The position numbers and the translations under genes are program-made. 27,714 nucleotides of DNA from JAYSFC01 sp041913505 (GTDB lineage Bacteria > Pseudomonadota > Gammaproteobacteria > Burkholderiales > Burkholderiaceae_C). The stretch spans positions 1 to 27,714 of the forward strand of contig JAYSFC010000041.1 of NCBI GenBank assembly GCA_041913505.1, written 5' to 3'. The notes under the pieces were generated by a model. That model saw nothing but the letters and a program-made list of their open reading frames with translations, was not told the origin of the DNA and did not search any database. This document shows, one piece after another, positions 8,773 to 16,721 of the stretch; the first letter of the stretch is position 1; the number at the start of each line of letters is the position of its first letter.

Positions 8773-8787
8773 AAATATCTACTACTT
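8760..8787. other. Recombinase-core-like inverted repeat (candidate attachment site or operator)
   Basis: Left arm AAGTAG-c-TAGA (8760-8770), 7-base AT-rich spacer CTAAATA (8771-8777), right arm TCTACTACTT (8778-8787). The arms are perfect complements except for one extra C in the left. Arms of 10-11 bp around a 6-8-bp spacer are the usual layout of a tyrosine-recombinase core site. It lies 18 bases before the GTG of the first recombinase, where attachment sites often lie. No binding evidence. Confidence 0.45.
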
Positions 8788-8796
8788 TGAGAATCG

Positions 8797-8805
8797 GTGG
8801 GTAAG
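8797..8805 (+). repeat. Left copy of a 9-bp inverted repeat at the island ends
   Basis: GTGGGTAAG here is the exact reverse complement of CTTACCCAC at 18579-18587, on the other side of the island. Short enough that chance cannot be excluded. Confidence 0.3.
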
Positions 8806-10073
8806 TGACTCAGTACTACGCCAAGCGCATCCGCTTTCGCAACGGCGAGCGCCTGTCGGTCCTGCAGGTTCGTGGCGGGCTGCCCGTGCACGAGGTCACG
8901 CTCTTCCTGGATGGCTACCGCCGACAAGGGCGGGCTGCCAACACCATCCACGTAGCCTGCAGTTGCATCGCGCTCCTGTATCGCGAGCTTGCGGCAGCGC
9001 AAGTCGACTTGGTGGCCCGGCTTCGCGACGCAAAGTTCTTGACGGTCCCCGAACTGGACCGACTTGCTTCGGCAGCGCAGTACCGAATCGACGACCTCGA
9101 TGATGACTCCGAAGAGGCTGACTCGGCTTCGAACGTCATTCACATCTCCCGCATCGGATTTCGTCGCGGCAAGTCCGGTCCCCCCGAGCGCCAACCTGTC
9201 GACGCCGCCACGAGCGCGAGTCGCATTCGGTACATCGCGAAGTACCTTGAGTTCCTTGCCGACTACGTTGCGGCGGACCTTCCCGAGGCGGCGCAGAAGA
9301 ATCTGCAGCGTGACGCGACTCGTGGACTGAAGGTGCTTCGGGCGCACGTGCCCAAGGTCTCCCACCGCGCCAAGCTTGATGCGCGTACCGGGCTAAGCAA
9401 GGATGAGCAGGACCAACTCCTGCGTGTGGTCCACCCCGATTCGCCGGCCAATCCGTGGGACCGGGGCTACGTGCGGCTACGCAACTGGGTCATCGTGGTC
9501 GTCTTACTCGCTACAGGTATGCGCCGAGGGGAACTGCTGGGACTCCAAATCGGCGACCTTGACTCGAGAGAGCCCAGGCTGCGGGTCTATCGGCGTGCCG
9601 ACTCGCCCGAGGACACGCGCCTTCACCAGCCGGGCACTAAGACGCTTGCCAGAGAGGTCGAACTCTCGCCTTCCATCATGAAGGTGCTGTGGAGCTACAT
9701 CAACACGCATCGCCACCAAATCAAGGCGGCGCGAAGAGTGCCGCAGATTTTCGTTGCTGACGATGGAAGCCCGCTGTCTCTGTCGAGCATCGACAAGCTG
9801 TTCTTCCAGCTGAGGCAGGCATGCCCGGGGTTACCGGTGAAGTTGACGAGTCACGTCATGCGGCACACGTGGAACGAGAGGTTTTCGGAGCAGGCTGAAG
9901 CGCTCGGCTTGTCCTCTACCGAAGAGGAAAGAGCCCGCAACAGCCAGCAAGGTTGGTCCGAGAACTCAAAGACTGCCACGGTCTACACACGGCGTAGGAC
10001 AGCCCAGCAGGGTCGCGCCGTTTCTCTGAAGCTCCAAGAACAGCTCGATGCACAGCTCAAGCCAAACGACTAA
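8805..10073 (+). CDS. Tyrosine recombinase / integrase 1 of three
   Basis: 422-aa site-specific recombinase. The C-terminal catalytic domain (about 195-415) shows Arg240 in ATGMRRGELLGL, Lys279, His350-x-x-Arg353 in SHVMRHTW, Trp384 in GWSENS (in place of the usual second His, as in Cre), and the nucleophile Tyr394 in TVYTRRR. The N-terminal part (about 25-160) resembles a core-binding domain. It starts with GTG at 8805, directly after an in-frame TAA, so no longer start is possible. First gene of a seven-gene overlapping operon; its 3' end overlaps the next gene by 26 bases. Predicted role: with the next two recombinases, integrate and excise the island. It resembles the TnpA position of Tn554-type or recombinase-trio elements. 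Confidence 0.93.
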   Translation: MTQYYAKRIRFRNGERLSVLQVRGGLPVHEVTLFLDGYRRQGRAANTIHVACSCIALLYRELAAAQVDLVARLRDAKFLTVPELDRLASAAQYRIDDLDDDSEEADSASNVIHISRIGFRRGKSGPPERQPVDAATSASRIRYIAKYLEFLADYVAADLPEAAQKNLQRDATRGLKVLRAHVPKVSHRAKLDARTGLSKDEQDQLLRVVHPDSPANPWDRGYVRLRNWVIVVVLLATGMRRGELLGLQIGDLDSREPRLRVYRRADSPEDTRLHQPGTKTLAREVELSPSIMKVLWSYINTHRHQIKAARRVPQIFVADDGSPLSLSSIDKLFFQLRQACPGLPVKLTSHVMRHTWNERFSEQAEALGLSSTEEERARNSQQGWSENSKTATVYTRRRTAQQGRAVSLKLQEQLDAQLKPND

Positions 10074-11589
10074 CGCGCTGAACTATGCGTTGGCCCTTCG
10101 GTTGCCTGAAGTGGCCCATACCAAGAGCGGTGTCGCCTTCTGTCCAACAGAAGACGTTTGGGACATGTTCGATGGCCCCTTCAGGCTGCATCTGGACTTC
10201 CTGCGCCTGGGAGAGAACCTCGCCGTCGTCCGTGACTCCCTGAAGGCTTGCCTGCTCGTGTTCATCAAGGGCAATTCTCCTCACTACGTGCAGAATTTGT
10301 TCAGCGCCTTTTGCCACTTCCTTTCGATGCGGGAGGGGCCGGCGCCATTCGCGTCTTTCTCGGTTGCCGAGGTCTCAAGCTACAGAGCAAGGCTGCAGCC
10401 TCACGAAGCCTGGCGGGTGGGGACTTTGAATGTCCTTGTGCAGAAGTGGCACGCGCTAGGGCTGCCGGGGGTAGACGATGCTGCCGTTGACTATCTGCGC
10501 GAGAGACGTAAGCCAGGGAACGAGAAGGGGGCGGCCGTACGGACTCGCGACCCGGTGCATGGGCCGTTTAGTCATGCTGAGTACACCTCGCTCTACAAAG
10601 CGGTCGATGCTGCCTTTGGGCGGGGCATGCTGCCCCAGTGGGCGGCAGTGCTCACGCGCCTGCTGTTCGCCTGTGGCGGGCGCATCTCTCAATATGCCTC
10701 TCTGAAGCTCGCCGACTTGGTCTGCAAGCCGGACTCCTTCGCGCTTCAGGTTCCGCAGGTCAAGAACGGTGCGGCACATGTCCGTGCGGCCTTCAAGGAG
10801 TTCAGCCTGAGCCCTCAGACAGGACGAATGGTCAAGGAGCACGTCGATGCACTGTTGGCTCAAGGCGAGACGCTGGACTCCCCCATGTTTCCCGAAGCGC
10901 GCGTTCTTACTGGCAAGTCCGAGAAGCGGCGGCCTGTCAATGACAGGTTTTTTGGTCATTGCACTGCGAGAGACTTAGGGCGCGCTTTCGTTTCGACCCT
11001 ACAGGCCATCTCACCACCCAGCGACCGCCTGGGCTACGCCCCGATTCCCATTTCTACTCGCCGCTTCCGCTACACGCTCGGCACTCGCATGGCCGAAGAG
11101 GGCGCCAGCCGCGCGGTCATCGCTGACGCTCTCGGGCATGCCGACCTCCAGAACGTTGGGGTCTACTTCGAGGCATCGCCGAAGATTGTCGAGAACATCG
11201 ACAAAGCCATGGATGCGCTGCTGGCGCCTCTCGCCAATGCCTTCCGGGGCCGCTTGGTAGAGGACGAGGAGCATTCAACCCATAAAGGTGCCCCCGGCAG
11301 TCGCATCATCGACTTGCGCGTCTCTACGGCGCCGCTGGCAAGTTGCTCAGGCAAGGGGAGCGGCTGCGCGTTCAACAAGCCCGTAGCCTGCTACACGTGC
11401 TTCAAGTTCGAGCCGTGGCTGGATGCGCCGCACGAGAAGGTTCTTGCGCGTCTCGAGGCCGAGCGAGCCAGGCTGGCAGACGACCCGCAGATGGCTCGCA
11501 TCAACGATGACGCCATCAACGCAGTCCGACAGGTCATCGCTGAGTGTGAAGCGGTTCGTGCCCAGCGCGCAGGAGGCGCGCCGCAGTGA
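10048..11589 (+). CDS. Tyrosine recombinase / integrase 2 of three, with Cys motif and altered box II
   Basis: 513 residues. Catalytic-domain positions: Arg212 in FACGGRISQY, Lys239, then STRRFRYTLGT where Arg338 stands at the usual His of HxxR and Arg341 is the second Arg, His364 in ALGHADL, and Tyr373 in GVYFEAS. After the catalytic domain comes a Cys cluster, CSGKGSGCAFNKPVACYTC (Cys433, 440, 448, 451), likely a zinc-binding knuckle, then a helical tail. ATG 10048 overlaps the upstream gene by 26 bases in another frame; I see no better in-frame start. The 3' end overlaps the next gene as GTGA. The His-to-Arg change may weaken its catalysis or make it depend on a partner (inference). Confidence 0.9.
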   Translation: MHSSSQTTNALNYALALRLPEVAHTKSGVAFCPTEDVWDMFDGPFRLHLDFLRLGENLAVVRDSLKACLLVFIKGNSPHYVQNLFSAFCHFLSMREGPAPFASFSVAEVSSYRARLQPHEAWRVGTLNVLVQKWHALGLPGVDDAAVDYLRERRKPGNEKGAAVRTRDPVHGPFSHAEYTSLYKAVDAAFGRGMLPQWAAVLTRLLFACGGRISQYASLKLADLVCKPDSFALQVPQVKNGAAHVRAAFKEFSLSPQTGRMVKEHVDALLAQGETLDSPMFPEARVLTGKSEKRRPVNDRFFGHCTARDLGRAFVSTLQAISPPSDRLGYAPIPISTRRFRYTLGTRMAEEGASRAVIADALGHADLQNVGVYFEASPKIVENIDKAMDALLAPLANAFRGRLVEDEEHSTHKGAPGSRIIDLRVSTAPLASCSGKGSGCAFNKPVACYTCFKFEPWLDAPHEKVLARLEAERARLADDPQMARINDDAINAVRQVIAECEAVRAQRAGGAPQ

Positions 11590-13601
11590 GCGCACCGGTA
11601 CTGCATTTCACGCCACGGGCGGAGCTTGGGCCCCAGGCCAACCTTGAAGCCTTTATCGCCTTGTGCAGGTCGTCGGTAGTGCTTGGTGCCCGTGTCCAGT
11701 TCGACCTGAACAGTTGGGAAGTGGGCCACTTCAAGGGCAAGAACACAAAGCACCGGGCCATCTTCAGCACCCTGGAAGCGTCCAAGCGGCTGGCTGCTGA
11801 ACCGTGTCTGCCGGCGCCGTTCCTCGATTTCGCGAAGGCGGCATTGGTCTACTTGCAGGACAGCAGGCCAATCGAATCGCAAGGGCCCCGTGTTGCCGCC
11901 CTTCGCTGCCTCGAAGCGGCTCTTCGGGAGCGCGGCAAGGGCTCCCGCCCCACGGCGGTGACTGTTGAGGTCTTGGACACCGCTGTGGAGCTGGCGCGCG
12001 GTCAGATGTCTCCCGGCGTGGTCTATCGGGTCGCGGGCCAGCTGGAACTGCTGGCCAAGCTAATGCGCGACAAGGGATTCATCTCTCTGCGTGCTCCTTG
12101 GCGACACGGGCTCAAGAAGCCTGATGAGCCTGGGTCGCGCATCTCCAAAGAGGCACTGACAGCACGGCAGGAAAAGCTGCCTTCCCCCGCCGCGTTGCGG
12201 GCGATAGCCGGAATCTTTCGCGAAGCCGACAGGCCCGCTGATGTTCTGGTCGCGAGCTTCACCGCGCTTTTACTGTGTGCGCCCGAGCGAATCAATGAAG
12301 TCGTCCGGCTCAAGCGCAACTGCATCGTGGAGGGCGAGGGTCGCTTCGGGGGCTTCCTAGGCCTTCGCTGGTCCGGCTCCAAGCTGGCCGAGGACACCAC
12401 CAAGTGGCTGCCTTCGCAAATGGCGCCCATTGCCAGGGAGGCCGTAGGGAATCTGCTGAAGGTCACGTCACCGGCTAGGGAGATTGCGGCCTGGTACACA
12501 GCTAATCCGGGCAAGCTGTTCTTCCACAAGGGCGCGAGGCACCTTCGAGGAGTCGAAGTTCTCCGCGCGGCCGAGTTATCCCTCCTGCTTTGGGGCAACG
12601 AGGGAAGCGCCGCTTCCGCAAGGACCTGGGCGAAGGACACGGCGAAGCTTGAGGCGCTGCCGCTGGATGACCGTGCGTCCGGGTATCGCTTTGCCGACGT
12701 GGAACGCGCCGTCATCGGGATGTTGCCCGACACCTTCCCGCACATGCCGGGGGACTCGCAGCTGCTCTGCAAAGACGCGATGGCGCTCATGCGGGTCAAC
12801 GAGAACCACTCGTCGAAGGCCACTTACCTTTGCATGTTCTCCTGCGTCGACTACAGCACCATCGCGAACGCTCTCGGGACCATCAAGGACGGCCGCGAAA
12901 CCCTGTTCAGCCGGTACGGCTACCTGGAGGATGACGGCTCGCCCATCACGCTTCGCAGCCACAGCCTGCGGCACTACCTGAACACCCTCGCGCACCTCGG
13001 AGGTTTGAGCAGCGCCGAGATTGCAATCTTCTCCGGACGGCAGGACGCGAGGCACAACCGCGCGTACGACCACATGTCTTCTGCCGAGGTCCAGGCACCC
13101 ATCAGCGAAGCGCTGAAGTCGGGCTTCACCTCGGCGTTGGTCCCCGTCACCGGGGCTCGCGACCTGGTGGCACGTGGCGAGTTCAAGGGCAAAGGGCTTC
13201 GGGCCGCGCACACCACCGACTACGGCTGGTGCGAGCACAACTTTGCGAGCGAGCCCTGCCAGATGTACCGAGACTGCATCAACTGCGAAGAGCAGACCTG
13301 CGTCAAGGGTGAGCCACAGAAGGAGGCCAATCTGCGTCGCTTGAAAGACGAGACGGAGCATCTTCTGCAGCAAGCGAAGGCCGCGTTCAGCGATGAAGAG
13401 TACGGCGCCAACACGTGGGTCGCTCACCAGTCGAGGACCCTTGAGCGCGTCAACGCCCTACTGGCCATCTTGGAAGACCCGGCCCATCCCACAGGCACAC
13501 GAATTCGCCTGGCCGTCGACAACACGCCAACCGTCATCACCACTGACGCGGTGCGAGCCGCCATCGCCGCACCGAGCCTTGCCCGAAAGAAGCTGCAATG
13601 A
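11586..13601 (+). CDS. Tyrosine recombinase / integrase 3 of three, large, with C-terminal Cys-rich motif
   Basis: 671 residues, a length typical of Tn554 TnpB-like recombinases. Visible catalytic positions: Arg235 in CAPERINEVVRL, Lys266, His459-x-x-Arg462 in RSHSLRHYLNT, Arg485 in FSGRQDARHN where the second His is expected, and Tyr494 in RAYDHMS. A Cys-rich motif follows: Cys549, His551, Cys558, Cys564, Cys567, Cys572 (WCEHNFASEPC ... DCINCEEQTC), a probable zinc site of the kind seen downstream of the Tyr in this family. A helical tail (575-640) follows. Starts with GTG at 11586 overlapping the previous stop as GTGA; ends in an ATGA overlap with the next gene. Likely an obligate partner of recombinases 1 and 2. 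Confidence 0.9.
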   Translation: MSAPVLHFTPRAELGPQANLEAFIALCRSSVVLGARVQFDLNSWEVGHFKGKNTKHRAIFSTLEASKRLAAEPCLPAPFLDFAKAALVYLQDSRPIESQGPRVAALRCLEAALRERGKGSRPTAVTVEVLDTAVELARGQMSPGVVYRVAGQLELLAKLMRDKGFISLRAPWRHGLKKPDEPGSRISKEALTARQEKLPSPAALRAIAGIFREADRPADVLVASFTALLLCAPERINEVVRLKRNCIVEGEGRFGGFLGLRWSGSKLAEDTTKWLPSQMAPIAREAVGNLLKVTSPAREIAAWYTANPGKLFFHKGARHLRGVEVLRAAELSLLLWGNEGSAASARTWAKDTAKLEALPLDDRASGYRFADVERAVIGMLPDTFPHMPGDSQLLCKDAMALMRVNENHSSKATYLCMFSCVDYSTIANALGTIKDGRETLFSRYGYLEDDGSPITLRSHSLRHYLNTLAHLGGLSSAEIAIFSGRQDARHNRAYDHMSSAEVQAPISEALKSGFTSALVPVTGARDLVARGEFKGKGLRAAHTTDYGWCEHNFASEPCQMYRDCINCEEQTCVKGEPQKEANLRRLKDETEHLLQQAKAAFSDEEYGANTWVAHQSRTLERVNALLAILEDPAHPTGTRIRLAVDNTPTVITTDAVRAAIAAPSLARKKLQ

Positions 13602-14032
13602 GGAAGTCCCGCGCACCGGACCTGACCGAAGAACGCATCCAGGTTGTCCTCGATACCCTCGACGGCTGGACTGGCAAGCTGACCTGGGACCTGCTGATTG
13701 CCGCAGTAGCGAAGGCCACCGGCATCACGTACTCTCGGTTCACGTTCGCCGAGTATCCGCAGATTGCCAACGCCTTCGGACTGAAGAAGGCAGGTGTGCG
13801 GGCAGCCGAGAAGGGCAAACCCGCCACCCCGCGCGATGAGCGCGTGCGGGCGGCGCTGGAGCAAGCCCAGCGCTATCGCGACAAGGCGGACCGCCTCGAG
13901 AAGGAGAACCAGCTCCTTCTCGAGCAATTCGTGACCTGGGCTACCAACGCAGAGCGCAAGGGGGTGACGGTTGCCATGCTCAACGCGCCTCTGCCCAAGC
14001 CGCCGCGCGACCGCAGCAAGGGAGCTCAGTGA
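13598..14032 (+). CDS. Small coiled-coil accessory protein A of the recombinase operon
   Basis: 144 residues, no family recognised with certainty. The N-terminal half (about 8-70) is a compact helical region (LTWDLLIAAVAKATGITYSR) that could be a small DNA-binding domain. Residues 80-115 form a clear coiled coil (RVRAALEQAQ ... LEKENQLLLEQF), with a basic, Pro-rich tail. Size, position after a large recombinase and coiled coil recall TnpC of Tn554, which influences integration orientation and efficiency, and GmtX of gamma-mobile-trio islands; both are comparisons of layout, not proven homology. Starts at ATG 13598 in an ATGA overlap with recombinase 3 and ends overlapping the next gene. Confidence 0.8.
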   Translation: MRKSRAPDLTEERIQVVLDTLDGWTGKLTWDLLIAAVAKATGITYSRFTFAEYPQIANAFGLKKAGVRAAEKGKPATPRDERVRAALEQAQRYRDKADRLEKENQLLLEQFVTWATNAERKGVTVAMLNAPLPKPPRDRSKGAQ

Positions 14033-14469
14033 TGGCCAGCGGTCAACAGGTTGCGGAAGAGAACGTCAGGAAGTTCACGGCCTGGGTGGCTTCCAAGACG
14101 GACGACGACTTCCGCTCGATGGTGCTTCGAGGGGTGCTGTCCCGTACCGACATCGCCGCGGAATGCGGCTTCGCGAAGTCGGTGCTGAGCCAGAACCCCC
14201 GTATCCGGGACAGCCTCAAGGACCTCGAGGCTGGCCTGCGGGAGCGGGGCGTCCTTCCGAAGCCGGCCGCGGAGCCCTCTGGCGGCCCCGTAGAGCCGCG
14301 AACGCGGCAGGCCGAAGGGGTAGGTGGCCTGCGCGACGCCGAGCGCCTCAAACGGCTGGAGCAAGAAAACGCCAGCCTGCGTGCCGAGTTGGCCGAGGTC
14401 AAGCGCGCCCTGTCGCGCTATGCGGTGCTGCAGGAAGCCCTCGCCGAGACAGGGAGGCTCCCGCGTTGA
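14032..14469 (+). CDS. Small HTH + coiled-coil accessory protein B of the recombinase operon
   Basis: 145 residues. The N-terminal part (about 25-75) holds a helix-turn-helix-like stretch, LSRTDIAAECGFAKSVLSQN. A Pro-rich linker (about 78-100) leads to a C-terminal coiled coil (about 102-140: LKRLEQENASLRAELAEVKRAL). Same architecture as protein A but no obvious sequence identity, so either distant paralogues or two independent TnpC-like parts. Start: ATG 14032 shares its A with the upstream TGA; GTG 14029 (adding one Met) would give the GTGA geometry seen elsewhere in the operon. It ends in a TTGA overlap with the helicase gene. Predicted DNA-binding partner of the recombinases (inference). 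Confidence 0.8.
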   Translation: MASGQQVAEENVRKFTAWVASKTDDDFRSMVLRGVLSRTDIAAECGFAKSVLSQNPRIRDSLKDLEAGLRERGVLPKPAAEPSGGPVEPRTRQAEGVGGLRDAERLKRLEQENASLRAELAEVKRALSRYAVLQEALAETGRLPR

Positions 14470-16721
14470 GCGCGTCTGTCACTGTTCGGGTCGCAACCGT
14501 GAGGTCTCAGAACCCTCGCGGGTTCGGCGGGGCCATCTTCACTGGGGTGCCGGTCAACGATAGCGGCGCCGTCGTAGATGCGGCCGCCTACGTCGTGGTC
14601 CGGGCATCGCGGCTGGCCATCGGCGCAGCTCGTGTCGAGCGGGGGCAGTGGTGGAGCATTCGGGGGCCCGTCGTCGAGCGGCAAGTGTCGGTCAACGGCT
14701 TCATCATGACCGAGCGGCAGGTGGAGGCAGAGGAAGCAGTGTTGGCCCGCCCCTCGGGCGAACACGTCATCACGTTCCTGGCCGACAACCCTGCCTTCGA
14801 GGGCATCGGCACCGTGAAGGCACGCCGACTATGGGACGCCTTCGGTGAGCGGCTGTATGGCCTGCTCGACGCTGGCGACGCCTCGACGTTGGCCACCGTG
14901 TTGACCCCTGAGGTAGCCCAGCGCATGGTGCTCGCCTGGGTGGCACTTGGCGACACACGCACTTTGCAGTGGCTGCAGGCCCAGGGTTTTGATGCAAGGC
15001 TGGGGCGCAAGGTGCTTGCCTTCTTCGGCTCAGAGGCCCGCCGACGTATCGAGGACGACCCCTATCGGCTGCTGTCCTTCTGCGCAGGGTGGAAGGAGGT
15101 GGACCGTCTTGCGCGCGACCAGTTCGCGGTCGAGCTCGATGACCCTCGTCGGGTGCAAGGTGCCGTCGAGGAGGCGTGCTATCGGCTGTTCGCCGACGGT
15201 CATACCGCAATGCTGTCGGCCGACCTCATGGACCGCGTAGTGCCGCTGCTGGGCAAGCCGCCGGTCGGCGTGCGCTGGCGCGACCAACTGGCCGCGGCGC
15301 TGTCGAGCGGGCTGAACAACGGCACCTTCATCAAAGGCCAGCACGGCCTGCAGCCGTTGGGTGCCATGGTGATGGAGCGGCAGATTGCGCAGGCTATTCA
15401 CGAGCGGTTAGCAAGAGCTTCGGCACCGCTGCTGTCCATTGCGGAAATCGAGCACGTCATCGACGAAGTGCGGGTCACGGACGGCGTCGAGCTCAATGAC
15501 GAACAGCGCGCGGCGCTTCATGCCGCGGCGAAGCACGAGTTCTTGTGCATTACAGGTGGCGCCGGGGTCGGCAAGACGACGGTCCTCAAGGCGCTGTACC
15601 GGGTGTACGACAGGGTCGGCCTGCGAGTGGTGCAGGTCGCTCTTGCCGGGCGTGCAGCCAAGCGCATGCATGAGGCCACGGGGCAGCCCGCATCCACCAT
15701 CGCAAGCTTCCTCAGGGCGTACGAAGAAGGTCAGCTCGACGGGCCGACGGTGCTAGTGCTCGATGAGGCCAGCATGGTCGACGTCATCTCGATGAGCCGC
15801 ATCTGTGGCGTCTTGCCGAGCCACGTGCGCCTGGTCATGGTTGGCGACCCCCATCAGCTCATGCCTGTTGGTCCCGGCCTCGTGCTGCATGCGATGGGGG
15901 CCGTACCTGGGGTGCCGTTCGTGGAGCTCAAGACAGTCAAGCGCTATGGCAGTGCCATCGCCGCTACTGCCGCAGCCATCCGAGCCGGGCGCTGGCCTGA
16001 GTTCTCGGACGATGAGACGGCCCCGGTTGCCTTCCTGTCTTGCCGCGACGAGCTGATTGCCGAGACGGTGGTCGAGTTGCTGGCCTTGGACCGAGCCAAC
16101 AGCCAGGTACTCTGCGCGGTGCGAAACGGACCTGCCGGTACGAAGGGGCTCAACGCGTTGTGTCAGGACCGGTTTGCCGGGCGCGCTTCCGAAGTGCGGA
16201 AGTGGAACGACGAGTTCGAATGCCCGGAGAGCGTCGGCTTGCGCCTCGGCGATACGGTCCTGTGCACGCACAACCTGTGGGCGGTAGGGCTGCAGAACGG
16301 GTCGCTGGGCACCGTCGTGGACGTCGAGGAAATGCCGCGAGCCCTTCACGACGGCGCCGGCGAGGCCACGGGCTTCGCGCTGGCATGGGTCGAGTGGGAC
16401 GACGGCCAACGTCGGCCGCTCACACTCGACATGCTGGAAGACGTCGAGCTCGGCTACGCCATCACGGTGCACAAGGCGCAGGGTTCGCAGTGGCCACGCA
16501 TCATCGTTCCGGTCACCCAATCGCGACTGCTTGACCGGACGTTGCTCTACACAGCCTTGACTCGTGCGCAGACCCAGGTGCTACTCGTGGGCGATGTCGG
16601 TGCTGCAAGAGCGGCGGTGCTCGCGCAACCTCGAGCTAGTGAACGCAGGGTCGCGCTAGACCTGCATCTCGCTAGGTTGGGGCAATCCATCGTGCAAAAC
16701 CAGCCGGACCTGCCGGGATGA
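14466..16721 (+). CDS. RecD2-like superfamily 1 DNA helicase
   Basis: 751 residues, the usual size of RecD2. The N-terminal region (about 95-230) has helix-hairpin-helix-like elements (FEGIGTVKARRLWDAF). The helicase core has Walker A GGAGVGKTT (364-372), Walker B VLDEAS (431-436), motif III VGDPHQLMPVG (about 458-468), motif V/VI-type TVHKAQGSQW (about 667-676) and LLYTALTRAQ (about 694-703). Predicted 5'-3' ATP-dependent helicase. The frame is open further upstream to 13971, but that stretch overlaps the two small genes and is not helicase-like; TTG 14466 overlaps the previous stop as TTGA, the same geometry as its neighbours, and leads straight into SASVTVRVATV. It ends as ATGA with the DUF4238 gene. 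A helicase locked into a recombinase operon may process or replicate the excised island (inference). Confidence 0.92.
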   Translation: MSASVTVRVATVRSQNPRGFGGAIFTGVPVNDSGAVVDAAAYVVVRASRLAIGAARVERGQWWSIRGPVVERQVSVNGFIMTERQVEAEEAVLARPSGEHVITFLADNPAFEGIGTVKARRLWDAFGERLYGLLDAGDASTLATVLTPEVAQRMVLAWVALGDTRTLQWLQAQGFDARLGRKVLAFFGSEARRRIEDDPYRLLSFCAGWKEVDRLARDQFAVELDDPRRVQGAVEEACYRLFADGHTAMLSADLMDRVVPLLGKPPVGVRWRDQLAAALSSGLNNGTFIKGQHGLQPLGAMVMERQIAQAIHERLARASAPLLSIAEIEHVIDEVRVTDGVELNDEQRAALHAAAKHEFLCITGGAGVGKTTVLKALYRVYDRVGLRVVQVALAGRAAKRMHEATGQPASTIASFLRAYEEGQLDGPTVLVLDEASMVDVISMSRICGVLPSHVRLVMVGDPHQLMPVGPGLVLHAMGAVPGVPFVELKTVKRYGSAIAATAAAIRAGRWPEFSDDETAPVAFLSCRDELIAETVVELLALDRANSQVLCAVRNGPAGTKGLNALCQDRFAGRASEVRKWNDEFECPESVGLRLGDTVLCTHNLWAVGLQNGSLGTVVDVEEMPRALHDGAGEATGFALAWVEWDDGQRRPLTLDMLEDVELGYAITVHKAQGSQWPRIIVPVTQSRLLDRTLLYTALTRAQTQVLLVGDVGAARAAVLAQPRASERRVALDLHLARLGQSIVQNQPDLPG

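Noticed and set aside
8805..13601. The three recombinases as tandem duplicates of one gene
   Set aside because: They differ in length (422, 513, 671), in catalytic residues and in C-terminal motifs, so they are distinct subfamilies rather than copies.
13971..14465. N-terminal extension of the helicase by 165 codons
   Set aside because: It overlaps both small coiled-coil genes and does not look like RecD2; the TTG at 14466 matches the overlap geometry of the whole operon.
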